Notes under the pieces: model-generated
Told to the model about the DNA's origin: nothing
Seen by the model: only the letters and a program-made list of their open reading frames with translations
Databases searched by the model: none
In this document: positions 26,101 through 35,943 of the stretch, in pieces
Position numbering within the stretch: the stretch's first letter is position 1
How the letters are laid out: every line of letters starts with the position of its first letter
Translations under genes and position numbers: made by a program
Assembly: GCF_002873395.1 (NCBI RefSeq)
Contig: NZ_MCUV01000034.1
Coordinates: forward strand, 29,070-93,069
Direction of reading: 5' to 3'
Source of the DNA: Vibrio sp. 10N.286.49.B3
Lineage (GTDB): Bacteria > Pseudomonadota > Gammaproteobacteria > Enterobacterales > Vibrionaceae
DNA: 64,000 nucleotides

Positions 26101-27183
26101 TTGGAACTACTTTTAATCGACTTTCTGGGTAAACCACTACGCTTAGAAGGCTCTATGGCAGGTTGGCAGCAACTTTTTTGGAATAATACGTTAGTTTCAC
26201 AACTGAATGCTGAAGTGGAAAGCGATGGTACTAGAGTGCATCATTTTTCACTGTCTCGCGGAGAAGAAACGTTACACTGTAAGATAGAGGTGAACCTAGT
26301 ATGGCAACCTTTTTCTATTGAATATCAAACCACTGTCAATGACGAGGTCATATCAAAGGGACAGCGTAACGCGAAGGATATAGAACAACAAACGCCTCAG
26401 GTTGCCCCTAAAGTAGAGCGTCGTTTTAGCTTGATAGGTTTACTGTCTTTAGCAATGAAAGGGCTAAAAAGTGCCAAGTTGATTAAAGTGGTATTAGCGT
26501 CGGCAAGTCTTGCTGCTTATTCTTGGCTTTTTTCGATTGAGTTCGCGCTTGCCTTAATTGCTTGCTTAGTTTTTCATGAGTATGGTCATATTCGTGCGAT
26601 GAAGTACTTTAATATGCAAACGAAAGGTATCTATTTAATTCCCTTTTTAGGAGGGTTAGCACTCAGCGATGAAAAAATAAATACTCGCTGGCAAGATGTG
26701 GTGATTTCGATAATGGGACCTTTTTTTGGTTTGATCCTATCGCTAATTTTTACCCTTGCTTATTGGGTCACTGGGGAAATGTTCTTCGCTGGGCTCGCGG
26801 TATTTAATGCATTACTCAACTTATTTAACTTATTACCCATTTTACCACTTGATGGTGGTCACGTTCTAAAAAGCATTAGTTTTTCAATGAATAGTAAGTT
26901 GGGAATCGCCTTATGTGCGGCAGCGGCAATCGGTGGTGTCGTGCTAAGTTATCAATTAAACCTTACTCTGTTTGGTTTTTTATTGATTATGGGAAGCGTT
27001 GAGATATTTTTTGAATGGAAGCAGCGTCACCATAGCCACTTGTTACCGCTTGACCGATATGGACAAATTTTTTCTTTTGCTTGGTATATCGGTCTTGTAA
27101 GCAGCTTAATTGGAATCATTTGGTATTTTGCATCGACAGGTGATGAGTTACTGAGTCTGCCGCTGTTGATTTTGGGTACATAA
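26101..27183 (+). CDS. M50 site-2-protease-family membrane metalloprotease
   Basis: A 360-residue protein. About 100 cytoplasmic N-terminal residues precede a membrane domain of about six helices with zinc-binding H159-E-Y-G-H163 and the second motif NLFNLLPILPLDGGH. That combination defines intramembrane site-2 proteases. The first PDZ domain found in RseP is missing. The frame opens with TTG at 26101, preceded by a weak site; an ATG at 26155 is an alternative that would shorten the N-terminus by 18 residues. The substrate is unknown. Confidence 0.87.
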   Translation: MELLLIDFLGKPLRLEGSMAGWQQLFWNNTLVSQLNAEVESDGTRVHHFSLSRGEETLHCKIEVNLVWQPFSIEYQTTVNDEVISKGQRNAKDIEQQTPQVAPKVERRFSLIGLLSLAMKGLKSAKLIKVVLASASLAAYSWLFSIEFALALIACLVFHEYGHIRAMKYFNMQTKGIYLIPFLGGLALSDEKINTRWQDVVISIMGPFFGLILSLIFTLAYWVTGEMFFAGLAVFNALLNLFNLLPILPLDGGHVLKSISFSMNSKLGIALCAAAAIGGVVLSYQLNLTLFGFLLIMGSVEIFFEWKQRHHSHLLPLDRYGQIFSFAWYIGLVSSLIGIIWYFASTGDELLSLPLLILGT

Positions 27184-27236
27184 ACGGTTACCAGGTCAAT
27201 TTATCCACGCTATGCGATGAGCGACCAGAAAAGCAG

Positions 27237-28013
27237 CTAGCCACAGTTTGGACGTTTAACATTGTAGCTTGGTAGTGCCTTGATCGCGTCAGTTAAGTCA
27301 CCAATTCTAGTATCGTGTGATGGGTGGGTTGATAATAGTTCAGGTGGTTGGCTTCCACCTGATGCCTTCGCCATATTTTTCCATAATTCAACCGATTGAT
27401 AGGGGTCAAAACCTGCTTGTGCCATATAAGCAAGCCCAACGATATCAGCTTCAGATTCTTGAGTGCGTCCATAGGGTAAAATGAGACCATATTGAACGCC
27501 AACCCCTAATGCTGCCATGGTCATTTGCTGATAGTCACTTCCTCCAAGGGCAATACTGGTGATTTGTAAGCCGGTATTTGCCAATTGGGACTGAGATAAG
27601 CGTTCATTACTGTGTTCTGCAAGTACGTGTGCAATTTCATGACCAATAACACTGGCGAGTTGGTCTTGATTGACGGCAACATCTAACAGCCCCGTATACA
27701 CGCCAATTTTCCCGCCTGGCAGAGCAAAAGCATTCACTTGTTCACTATCAAAAACCACCACTTCCCATTGTGAAAAGTCATCTTGCTTAGGAATGGTATT
27801 TGTTATAGCAGTCGAGACGCACTGTACGTAGGCATTGATTTTAGTATTTTTACTGATCGGTATCTCTTGCTTCATTTGATCAAAAGAATTAGCACCAAGT
27901 TGAGACATATCTTGATCGGAAAAAAGTAAAAGTTGGCTACGTCCTGTTGGCGATGAACTGCAACTAGCAATACCAATAGTCATAAGTAGTAAGGTTATTT
28001 GATTCCAACTCAT
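27237..28013 (-). CDS. M48-family metalloprotease lipoprotein (LoiP/YcaL-like)
   Basis: A 258-residue lipoprotein. The signal peptide ends in IASC (Cys18) and the mature protein carries zinc motif HEIAH (residues 125-129) with the third ligand in ESEADIVGLAYM. It belongs to the periplasmic M48 group related to E. coli LoiP, YcaL and BepA, which degrade or help fold outer-membrane proteins. Start 28013 is chosen because AGGA sits eight bases upstream; the frame could extend five codons further. It is convergent with the M50 gene. Confidence 0.92.
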   Translation of the reverse strand: MSWNQITLLLMTIGIASCSSSPTGRSQLLLFSDQDMSQLGANSFDQMKQEIPISKNTKINAYVQCVSTAITNTIPKQDDFSQWEVVVFDSEQVNAFALPGGKIGVYTGLLDVAVNQDQLASVIGHEIAHVLAEHSNERLSQSQLANTGLQITSIALGGSDYQQMTMAALGVGVQYGLILPYGRTQESEADIVGLAYMAQAGFDPYQSVELWKNMAKASGGSQPPELLSTHPSHDTRIGDLTDAIKALPSYNVKRPNCG

Positions 28014-28145
28014 GCAACATATCCTCATTTGAACCGTGTTGTGGATTTATAATGAAAGCCTATTAATTGACATAGGGAAAGAGTATTTGCTAAACCCAAC
28101 ATCTCAATACATTATAGTAAGTGATTTACGACTTAGGACTTTTCA

Positions 28146-28571
28146 ATGAGTATTTGGAAAAAAAACATAGAGTTAAGTATTTTAAATGCCACATCTAAAA
28201 ATACATTGATTGAACACCTTGGTATTGTTTATAGCGAGGTAACAGAGAACAGTTTAAGTGGCACGATGCCCGTGTGTTCTTTTACTCACCAGCCATTAGG
28301 TATGCTGCATGGCGGGGCTTCAGTTGTACTGGCTGAAACACTCGGTTCACTCGCCGCTAACTTTTGTGTCGATGATGATTATTACTGTGTAGGGTTAGAT
28401 ATCAATGCCAATCATATTCGTGCCATGCGTGAAGGAACGGTGACCGGTACTGCGACTGCTCTTCATTTAGGGGCGACAACGCAGGTGTGGCAGATTACTA
28501 TTAGCGATGAGCGCCAACGCTTAGTATGTATGAGCCGTTTAACCATGGCAGTCAAAAGAAAAAAATCATAG
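28146..28571 (+). CDS. menI: hotdog-fold thioesterase (YdiI/MenI-like)
   Basis: A 141-residue hotdog thioesterase. The active-site helix MLHGGASVVLAETLGSLAA contains the expected Glu64 nucleophile or base. This wording fits YdiI/EntH rather than PaaI in general. In E. coli YdiI hydrolyses 1,4-dihydroxy-2-naphthoyl-CoA in menaquinone synthesis. No men genes are adjacent, so the symbol is tentative. Followed seven bases later by a small gene, probably in one transcript. Confidence 0.85.
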   Translation: MSIWKKNIELSILNATSKNTLIEHLGIVYSEVTENSLSGTMPVCSFTHQPLGMLHGGASVVLAETLGSLAANFCVDDDYYCVGLDINANHIRAMREGTVTGTATALHLGATTQVWQITISDERQRLVCMSRLTMAVKRKKS

Positions 28572-28578
28572 GGTCTTC

Positions 28579-28815
28579 ATGGTCATTAATTTTACAAGTG
28601 GAAAAATCATTCTCACCATGCACGAAATTGTGGTGCGATTAAATGGTGATCAGCGTATCACTATGCAAGCTCAGGTTGATGCTGTTCAACTGATAGGCAA
28701 AGGGGCTAATGTCATTTCTGTGAACGGTGCCGAGTGTAAGTGGTCTTTTAAGCTTGATTCAGAACAGCAATTACGTGAGATAGCCCAAGAATTGAGTATT
28801 GCAATAATAGAGTAG
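28579..28815 (+). CDS. small conserved protein (DUF3389-like)
   Basis: A 78-residue soluble protein predicted as mostly beta followed by a C-terminal helix (SEQQLREIAQELSIAI). It has no motifs I can use for function. It resembles the vibrio family DUF3389 as I remember it, but this was not checked. It is probably co-transcribed with the thioesterase gene. Confidence 0.75.
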   Translation: MVINFTSGKIILTMHEIVVRLNGDQRITMQAQVDAVQLIGKGANVISVNGAECKWSFKLDSEQQLREIAQELSIAIIE

Positions 28816-28888
28816 AAAGAAGGGGCTTGCTAACCTGAATAAAATGAGGAAAATCAAGATAACGATATATGATTGAGATTTCCTCTTT

Positions 28889-30592
28889 ATGAGCAGCCCG
28901 AGACTTAGAGTACAATTTGAGACGCTTTTTGAGCACTTCAATGGTCAAGATGCCGGTATACAACTCGATGATGTAACCGAAGTGCTATTTTGTACTCGTC
29001 GAAATGCGCGTATTGTCCTCAATAAGTTAGCAGAAGAAGGTTGGATAGAGTGGCACCCTGCAGCGGGTCGTGGCAAATTATCTCAGCTGATTTTTAAGCG
29101 TAACCGCAATGATGTGAGTGAGAATCTTGCCAAGCGGTATCTTGATGATGGGAAAATTGGTCAAGCTTTAGATGTTTTAGGCAATGATACCGCTAAATTG
29201 GGTCAGGTGATTCAAAATTATCTAGGCATTCAACATCAAGCGGGTGAGCAGGTTATTCGCTTGCCCTATTATCGTCCGTTATCGATATTAAACCCATTAA
29301 AATCAATGCGCCGTTCTGAGCAGCATATAACAAGGCAAATCTTTAGTGGTCTAACTCGTTTGGATGAACACGAACAGATTCAAGCCGACTTAGCTCACTC
29401 TTGGCAAGCCTTAAGTGATACGCATTGGCGTTTTTACCTTCGTCCAGGCGTGCGCTTTCATAATGGTCAGCCTTTATTAACCCGTCATGTTGTACAAAGC
29501 CTTCTCTCCATTCGTAGCTTTAATCTGTTTTCTCATATTAACAAGGTAACCTCGCCGAGTGAGTGGGTGATTGATATAGATTTAGCTAAACCTGATCGTT
29601 ATTTACCGCTCGCTTTGACAGAGTCGAGAGCGAAAATATTACTACCACGATCGAGACGTAATGATGATTATGATTTATTGCCCGTGGGAACAGGACCTTA
29701 TCGAGTTGAGCGTAATGATGATAAGAAGTTAGTGCTACGTGCTTATGATGGCTACTTTGGCTTTAGACCTTTGATCGATACCGTTGAGGTTTGGGTAATT
29801 GATAAGGCTTATTCTTCCATGGTATTTCCAAGTATCTCCAATCCAATCACTTCCGAAAGAAGCAGTAGTGATGAAGTAAAACTCGATCCTGGCTGCATGT
29901 ATTTGTTACTTAACCGTCGTAACGGAATTGCAAAAAATCCTCACTGGGCAAGCTACCTTAGCCAACGTTTAAGTGGCTTTGAGCTATTTAAGCATTTACC
30001 TGAAGACAAGATCGTTGAACTTGGTTTACTGCAAGCCTATGGAATCAAGCCAGGTTGGTATGATAAACCACCAGCATTATTACCGATGCAACCTCCAGAA
30101 CCAGGTGTCACACTCGCAATAGCCTACCAAACATTACATCCGATGTTTCCCGTTATTACTGATGTGATCAGCAATATTTTAAGTGAGCAAGGTATTAGTA
30201 CTCGTCTGGTTGGCTATGATTTAACACCGCCAAGTAGTGAAGAGATCGATATTTGGATCAAACCCATGGGGATTGCCAATTATCGTGATGATGCATTAGC
30301 AGGTTGGTTACTCGATTATAGTGATATAGAGTCGTGCAGCAGTAGCGATGATTTTTCAAAGTGGATGTTGCTGGTGGATCAATGGCGAAGTGGAAACGAT
30401 CAATCCTTTCCCGCGCGTGAGTTAGGGAAACAGCTAGTCGTTAACTATCAGATTATACCCATGTTCCACTGTTGGTTAGGTGTCAATAAAGATCATTGTG
30501 GATCGTTGCAGAATGCCAAATGTAATGCACTTGGCTGGTTTGATTTCAGCCAAGTTTGGGTTAAGCCTGAATTCAATGATTCGGTTCGTTAA
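28889..30592 (+). CDS. sgrR: SgrR-family transcriptional regulator
   Basis: A 567-residue protein with an N-terminal winged-helix domain (about residues 1-115: VTEVLFCTRRNARIVLNKLAEEGWIEW) and a solute-binding domain of the SBP_bac_5 type (about 160-480: ILNPLKSMRRSEQHI, RPGVRFHNGQPL, LLPVGTGPYRVE). This architecture is unique to SgrR, which in E. coli activates the sRNA SgrS during sugar-phosphate stress. No SgrS-like RNA is recognisable next to it, and upstream genes differ from E. coli, so its target here is unknown. Confidence 0.92.
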   Translation: MSSPRLRVQFETLFEHFNGQDAGIQLDDVTEVLFCTRRNARIVLNKLAEEGWIEWHPAAGRGKLSQLIFKRNRNDVSENLAKRYLDDGKIGQALDVLGNDTAKLGQVIQNYLGIQHQAGEQVIRLPYYRPLSILNPLKSMRRSEQHITRQIFSGLTRLDEHEQIQADLAHSWQALSDTHWRFYLRPGVRFHNGQPLLTRHVVQSLLSIRSFNLFSHINKVTSPSEWVIDIDLAKPDRYLPLALTESRAKILLPRSRRNDDYDLLPVGTGPYRVERNDDKKLVLRAYDGYFGFRPLIDTVEVWVIDKAYSSMVFPSISNPITSERSSSDEVKLDPGCMYLLLNRRNGIAKNPHWASYLSQRLSGFELFKHLPEDKIVELGLLQAYGIKPGWYDKPPALLPMQPPEPGVTLAIAYQTLHPMFPVITDVISNILSEQGISTRLVGYDLTPPSSEEIDIWIKPMGIANYRDDALAGWLLDYSDIESCSSSDDFSKWMLLVDQWRSGNDQSFPARELGKQLVVNYQIIPMFHCWLGVNKDHCGSLQNAKCNALGWFDFSQVWVKPEFNDSVR

Positions 30593-31220
30593 GATCATTG
30601 TCTATTTTGAAGCGTAATGGATTTCTCGCTAACTGTAGTGTAAGTAATAGCAGCACAGTGATGGCTCCTAATGTATCGCAGAGCATGTCTTTCTGTGCAT
30701 CCCACATATCACCTTGAGAGCCTAGAAACGCAATACCCGCTTCACCACCAGCGATATCGGCATACCACCATTCTATGATTTCGTAACCAGAGGCAACACT
30801 CATAATGGTAAAAAGCGCAAAACATTGAGCGAATTTGATAGGGTACTTCGATTTTGCAATGAGGTACTCGGCAATTGGGTAGGCATAGAAACCAATTGAA
30901 AAGTGAGCAACCCGGTCATAATTGTTACGTGGGGATTGAATAAGCGTATTGAACCAATCAAATGGAACCTCAGCAAAGGTATATTTTGCCCCAATACTAT
31001 GCATTATTATCCAAATGAACATTAAAAAATAGGCGGTTTTAGAAAAGGTATAGTGACTCGATGCGAACCATATACCTATGAGTATGAACAAGACGGGCAG
31101 TATTTCTGCAATCCAAATATCCCAAGAGTGTGGATCGATAGCGCTAAAGATAAGAACAAAAAGATAAACGGTAGTAAGAGAGATTAAAATTAGGTTATCC
31201 GTTAATCTAATAATAGACAT
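30573..31220 (-). CDS. yjdF: YjdF-like inner-membrane protein (DUF2238)
   Basis: A 215-residue membrane protein with about six hydrophobic helices. The family signature includes RVAHFSIGF, YEIIEWWYAD and GSQGDMWDAQKDMLCDTLGA. Function is unknown in the family. The start at 31220 follows a GGAAGGA site. Its 3' end overlaps the sgrR stop by 20 bases in convergent orientation. Confidence 0.93.
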   Translation of the reverse strand: MSIIRLTDNLILISLTTVYLFVLIFSAIDPHSWDIWIAEILPVLFILIGIWFASSHYTFSKTAYFLMFIWIIMHSIGAKYTFAEVPFDWFNTLIQSPRNNYDRVAHFSIGFYAYPIAEYLIAKSKYPIKFAQCFALFTIMSVASGYEIIEWWYADIAGGEAGIAFLGSQGDMWDAQKDMLCDTLGAITVLLLLTLQLARNPLRFKIDNDLNEPNH

Positions 31221-31417
31221 CATGATTCCTTCCAAAACAATTAAACCAGTTGCATATCCTTTGCAACATTTTTATTAGTATAGATCGAAATTTGACAGCG
31301 GTATAAATAACAACCAACAAAATTTCAGACGTCTCGAGTTATAAGCCATTCTTCATGGGTTTGACAAATAGCAGGTTATCACTTTGAATGAAGAGAGCAT
31401 TTTGAAAAGAGTCGCCA

Positions 31418-32032
31418 ATGTTAGAATCCCAGCCTTTGCATTTTTGCCAGTATAATGAGATAGAGAATCCCTTGTTATGGCCAGTACTTCAAGTACTCAC
31501 TCACCAACCGTCCAATTGGAAAGTACACACACTAATTGGCCAACTAACCCATTTAGGTTTTGTTCCAACATTAGATGAAACTCCAGAAAAGGATGTGTTT
31601 AAACGCAACTTCTTATTAATGAATGCGCTTTATCAGCTACAAGATATGCTGTATCCCGATCAGTGGTTGCAAGTTGAGGCTATGGATATTGTCCTTTTTA
31701 CAGGCTCAACAGGAGCTCATGCGATAGACCCACAAGATCCGTTGCGGACCTACTATACGGATTGGCAGCATTATGAAGCCAGTGTTGGTGAGGTTAAGCG
31801 TCTATTGGATGAGTTTTGGAGCCGTTACCGCCGTCATGTTGGACAGGACTCGAATGAACATCGCTTAGAGCGCAGTTGTGCATTGCGTTTGTTTGAGTTA
31901 GATAAGGACGCAAGTGAAGTGGAAATACGTAAACAGTGGCGACGTCTGGCTCTACAGTGGCATCCAGACCGTTCAAATGGGGATAGTGAACGTTTTCAGC
32001 AGTTATGTGCAGCGTGGCATGTATTGCGTTAG
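31418..32032 (+). CDS. DnaJ-related protein with C-terminal J domain
   Basis: A 204-residue protein. An N-terminal DNAJ_related domain (about 1-140) is followed by a short J domain (about 150-204) with the HPD triad in LQWHPDRSN, which stimulates the ATPase of DnaK-type chaperones. The J domain is at the C-terminus and appears abbreviated at the end, as is usual in this family. It is a single gene with a terminator downstream. Confidence 0.9.
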   Translation: MLESQPLHFCQYNEIENPLLWPVLQVLTHQPSNWKVHTLIGQLTHLGFVPTLDETPEKDVFKRNFLLMNALYQLQDMLYPDQWLQVEAMDIVLFTGSTGAHAIDPQDPLRTYYTDWQHYEASVGEVKRLLDEFWSRYRRHVGQDSNEHRLERSCALRLFELDKDASEVEIRKQWRRLALQWHPDRSNGDSERFQQLCAAWHVLR

Positions 32033-32050
32033 AAGTGATACTCAGCGTTT

Positions 32051-32100
32051 TAAATACGCTCTCTACTCATATCGGCTTATAGAGTAGAGAGCGTAAAAAT
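32051..32100. terminator. bidirectional terminator between the dnaJ-related and ABC-class ATPase genes
   Basis: A long stem of about 14 bp, TACGCTCTCTACTC and GAGTAGAGAGCGTA (32055-32095), with A- and T-rich ends serves two convergent genes. Confidence 0.9.
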
Positions 32101-32109
32101 TGACGACGC

Positions 32110-33765
32110 TTATAGAGAAGGTTTAAATTGAACTTTTCTCATACGGTTTAAAGCGGCCATAACATCTAATGTACGTGGCTTAGCAAGGTCGCCTTGATTT
32201 GGCATTGCATCATGCCAATTGTCATTAAGAATTTCGATGATCGATTGTGTTGGGTTCTCAGCCCAACCAGGGAGCTGTGCTAATTGGAACCAAGTCCAAC
32301 CTATCGCATTGATCTCTGAGCTTGATTCAAGTTGTTCTAAGGCACTTAAATCAGCAAACTCTTTACCAAAACGTAAGGCATCTTTCCCTTTTGCTGATAC
32401 TCGGAATTTACCATCAGTTAGTAAGGTCATTAGCGCGGCGCGATTTAACGCACGTGGAGCAAATGCGGCCAGTTCAGTTTCACATTCATTGTGGCGCTGT
32501 GTTGGATGTTGCTCAATAACTTGCTTAGCTTTAGCGGTCACATCGATAGCTTGGTAATCATGCATCTGAATCACGGTATCAGCAACATCGAGGTAGTCAC
32601 CCGAGCCACCCATAACAATCAGTGAAGATATATCCATTTCATCTCGTAACTGACCAATACGGTCAACGAGCGGCGTGATAGGCTCAGCACCTTTACTCAC
32701 TAAAGCCTGCATACGTTCATCACGGATCATGAAGTTAGTCGCTGAGGTATCTTCATCAATCAATAAAGATTTCGCACCTGCTTCAATAGACTCTTGTAAC
32801 CATGCGGCTTGAGAGGTTGAACCAGAAGCATCTTGAGTCGTGAAATCTTTCGTATCACGTCCCATCGGTAAATGGTTAATATAGTTAGATAGATCAAGGT
32901 GATGAACACAGCGACCGTCTTCTGCTCGGATCTTCATTGCTTGTGTATCTGTCACAATGTACTCACGACCATCGCCAGGAATATGGTTGTAGATAGAGCG
33001 TTCAACAGCCGTTAATAGTGTTGATTTACCATGGAAGCCACCACCGACAATCAATGTAACACCTTTAGGTATCCCTAAGCCTGTGATCTCACCGCGATTC
33101 GGTGTAGATAGCGTGACTGATAATGACTCAGGTGCTGAGAATGGTACTGCGCCTTTCATTGGTAAATCACAGTTACCCGCTATACGAGGTAAAATACTGC
33201 CATTGGCAACGAATGCGGTTAAGTTTTTCTCAGCCAGTTGCTCACGAAGGGCGTGTTGATCTTCAATCGTTTGGCAATGCTCTGTTAACGCATCAAGGTT
33301 CAACTCTCTTTCTAAGGTGGTTTTACGGATAAACTTAGGTAAGTAGAAGGTAATGATGTTGAGTGCTTTTTTCGCTAGGATATTACGACCATCAGCAGGA
33401 AGATTAATGCGAAAACGTAATTCAATGCCTTCTTGTGTGAAGACCACTGCGGTATTATCAAGAACGGTTTGTCCTGTTAATGCAATAGAAACACTGGCTT
33501 CTTGTTTTGCAAATTCAGCAAAGCTACGCGCTAGGAAGTCACGCGCAGCAACTTGATAAGCTGGAGACTTTTCTTGTAGCCAAGCCAGTCCTGTTAATGA
33601 CCAAGGGCGCAAAGCGCGAAAACGCGAAGCAGAAGCGTATGGATCACCTTGAACATAATCGATGTGTAAATCGAAATCGGTAAAGTCATATTGACCTTTA
33701 ATTTGTTGATAAGCACGGTAGTTTTGTTTTTCTAGCTTTTTAAGCTTTGCTGTCAACTGATCCAT
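32110..33765 (-). CDS. predicted ATPase of the ABC class (PF09818-type)
   Basis: A 551-residue soluble ATPase. It begins MDQLTAKLKKLEKQNY and has Walker A in GGGFHGKSTLL, followed by REYIVTD, a SGSTSQAAW segment and Walker B SLLIDEDTSATNFMIRD. These are features of the stand-alone 'ABC-class ATPase' family found widely in bacteria, of unknown function. The open frame runs on upstream to 33909, but that part overlaps the next gene and has no ribosome site, so the start is set at 33765. Confidence 0.9.
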   Translation of the reverse strand: MDQLTAKLKKLEKQNYRAYQQIKGQYDFTDFDLHIDYVQGDPYASASRFRALRPWSLTGLAWLQEKSPAYQVAARDFLARSFAEFAKQEASVSIALTGQTVLDNTAVVFTQEGIELRFRINLPADGRNILAKKALNIITFYLPKFIRKTTLERELNLDALTEHCQTIEDQHALREQLAEKNLTAFVANGSILPRIAGNCDLPMKGAVPFSAPESLSVTLSTPNRGEITGLGIPKGVTLIVGGGFHGKSTLLTAVERSIYNHIPGDGREYIVTDTQAMKIRAEDGRCVHHLDLSNYINHLPMGRDTKDFTTQDASGSTSQAAWLQESIEAGAKSLLIDEDTSATNFMIRDERMQALVSKGAEPITPLVDRIGQLRDEMDISSLIVMGGSGDYLDVADTVIQMHDYQAIDVTAKAKQVIEQHPTQRHNECETELAAFAPRALNRAALMTLLTDGKFRVSAKGKDALRFGKEFADLSALEQLESSSEINAIGWTWFQLAQLPGWAENPTQSIIEILNDNWHDAMPNQGDLAKPRTLDVMAALNRMRKVQFKPSL

Positions 33766-33847
33766 AACGTAATTTGCCTGATAATATGTAGAAAGGCGGC
33801 GATTATAGGAATCACCACCGGTAGAGTAAAGCGAAACTCTATTGATT

Positions 33848-35752
33848 TTAACATTGATAAGTATATGAAACGTTACTTTGCGGTTTTTGTTGAATAAGAA
33901 ACAGCTCAAACTGATAGCATGGCATTGGTTTTCCGTAGAAATATCCTTGGCTTACATCACAATTCTCTTCTAATATAAAATCAGCATGTTTTTTATTCTC
34001 AACACCTTCTGCGATGATCTTTATATTCAGTTTTTTCGCCATTTGCACAATTGAGTGGATAATTTCGCGGTCTTTAGGGTTTATGTGCATGTGCTGAATA
34101 AAGCTTTTATCAATCTTAATATAATCAAAAGGGTATTTTTTTAAATAACTAAAAGAGGCATACCCAGTCCCGAAGTCATCCAGTGACAGGGTGACGCCAA
34201 GATCATGCAAAGCGGTTAAGGTTTTTTCTGCTAATGTTTCATCCACGATAATACTGCTTTCAGTGACTTCGATTTCGAGTAGATAAGCAGGTAAATGGTA
34301 GGTCTCTAGTAGGTGCTGGATCTGTTCTACTAAATATGGATTTTGTAACTGTACCCCGGAAATATTAATCGCCATCCTAAAATCTTCATTAATATCAGCC
34401 CATTCACGTGCTTTTTCAATCGCAGTGCGTAAAACGAAGTTTCCTACTTCAAAAATTAACCCATTTTGTTCCGCGAGGTGGATTAAGGTTTCATCGGAAA
34501 TATGACCTAAAATAGGATGCTTCCAGCGTAACAGCGCTTCAGCACCGATCCAACGCTGAGTGATTGGGCAGACTTTCGGCTGATAGTAAAGCATCAGTTC
34601 ATCATTACGTACGGCTTGTAATAAATAACTTTCCATTTGGTTTAACTGCGTTTGATTATCAGCAAGAGATTGAGAAAAAAGGCTGTACTCTTGACCAGAA
34701 TCTTTGCAGGCCATCATCGCTTCTCGTGCATACTGCAACAGTGTGGTGGGTGATTGGTGATCTTTACTCGTCGCAATGCCAATAAACGTGTGCAGATGCG
34801 CTTTATGCTCCTCAATATCAAACTCTAAATGACCCGCTTCAATAAATTGATGGCACAGTTCATCGATAGTAGCGTTAATGTTGGTTGTGCTAAGCGCAAT
34901 AATGAGATCAATCGAGGTCGGTCTTGCTGTAATGGTGTTTAATACCTTGAGTCCTTTAATTGAGTCGTGGTAGCGAAGTAACAACTCATCAAATGCGCTA
35001 TAGCCATATTTAGTCTGAACTTGCCTGCCGTTGGTAAAACCGATATGGAAAACAACCACATCCTTCGCTTTTTCAGAGAGTAGATTTTGTAGCTCGCTCT
35101 CTAAAGCTTTACGATTAAGAAACCCAGTGTCGATATCGTGGGTAACTTGATAGTAAACTTGCTCCTCAGCGGCCTTTCTCTTATTGATCTCTTGATTGAG
35201 GGAAAAATTAAGATTAGCTAAATCCTTAGCGCGATTATCAACACGGCATTTTAATTCTCTGTTCACAGCTGCTAGGTGTGCAGATTGATAGAGTGTCGTT
35301 AACTGGGATTGTACTGAAAGGCGGAAACTATCTAAAAGTTGACGATAGAGTAGTGTGTAGTGGTTTTCTTTAAAATCGAGAATACAGATAGTGCCAAATA
35401 CCTCTCCATTTGGCCACGTTATTGGCAGACCACAATAGGAAATCATCCCTCGCTCTATAGCAATAGTATCTAGCCATTTCGAGTCTTTGAGGGCGTTGGG
35501 GATTAAAATCGGAGCTTGTGCCTTAATGACTTCTTCACAATAGAGCCCTTTGCCTAACTGCGCTTGATCACCCACCTGATAGGGATTGTCTTCAGATTGA
35601 CTACTTGTAAAAACTTCGAGGTGCTGTGGATGGATACGCATAATCATGGCACTTGGAACCATGACGATTTCAGCGAGTAAATTAACAACCGTTTGCCACC
35701 CAGTTTGCATATCTTCGGGGATTTTTAATTGCTGGGTATTTACTCTCGTCAT
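33848..35752 (-). CDS. GAF-GGDEF-EAL protein, probable cyclic di-GMP phosphodiesterase
   Basis: A 634-residue cytoplasmic protein. Residues about 10-165 are a GAF domain, with a GTICILDF strand. A short coiled coil leads to a GGDEF-like domain in which the GG[DE]EF motif is gone (the region reads ITARPTSIDLII). The EAL domain has EALLRW, NISGVQ, EVTESSI, DDFGTGYAS, KIDKSFI and AEGVEN, so the metal and catalytic residues appear intact. It should degrade cyclic di-GMP rather than make it. ATG 35752 is preceded by GAGGGGG; the frame could extend 18 codons further. Confidence 0.93.
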   Translation of the reverse strand: MTRVNTQQLKIPEDMQTGWQTVVNLLAEIVMVPSAMIMRIHPQHLEVFTSSQSEDNPYQVGDQAQLGKGLYCEEVIKAQAPILIPNALKDSKWLDTIAIERGMISYCGLPITWPNGEVFGTICILDFKENHYTLLYRQLLDSFRLSVQSQLTTLYQSAHLAAVNRELKCRVDNRAKDLANLNFSLNQEINKRKAAEEQVYYQVTHDIDTGFLNRKALESELQNLLSEKAKDVVVFHIGFTNGRQVQTKYGYSAFDELLLRYHDSIKGLKVLNTITARPTSIDLIIALSTTNINATIDELCHQFIEAGHLEFDIEEHKAHLHTFIGIATSKDHQSPTTLLQYAREAMMACKDSGQEYSLFSQSLADNQTQLNQMESYLLQAVRNDELMLYYQPKVCPITQRWIGAEALLRWKHPILGHISDETLIHLAEQNGLIFEVGNFVLRTAIEKAREWADINEDFRMAINISGVQLQNPYLVEQIQHLLETYHLPAYLLEIEVTESSIIVDETLAEKTLTALHDLGVTLSLDDFGTGYASFSYLKKYPFDYIKIDKSFIQHMHINPKDREIIHSIVQMAKKLNIKIIAEGVENKKHADFILEENCDVSQGYFYGKPMPCYQFELFLIQQKPQSNVSYTYQC

Positions 35753-35876
35753 AATGAATCCCCCTCTTCCTTTACAGAATAGTCCAACCAATCCTTGGTT
35801 TACCACGTTTCATATTAATAAAATGATGGCAGAGTGGTTTTTATAGATAAAGTATAGAAGCTATTAGAGAGGTAAC

Positions 35877-35910
35877 AAAAAGTCCCGTATTAAAAACGAG
35901 ACTTTTTGAT
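35877..35910. terminator. terminator downstream of fabV
   Basis: AAAAAGTCCCGT and ACGAGACTTTTT form an imperfect hairpin flanked by A and T tracts. It lies 35 bases past the fabV stop on the minus strand. Confidence 0.8.
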
Positions 35911-35943
35911 TTTGAAATATTTAACTAGTTGTAAGTAATCAAT

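Noticed and set aside
33766..33909. N-terminal extension of the ABC-class ATPase
   Set aside because: These 48 codons overlap the end of the GAF-GGDEF-EAL gene, lack a ribosome site, and the family begins at MDQLTAKL.
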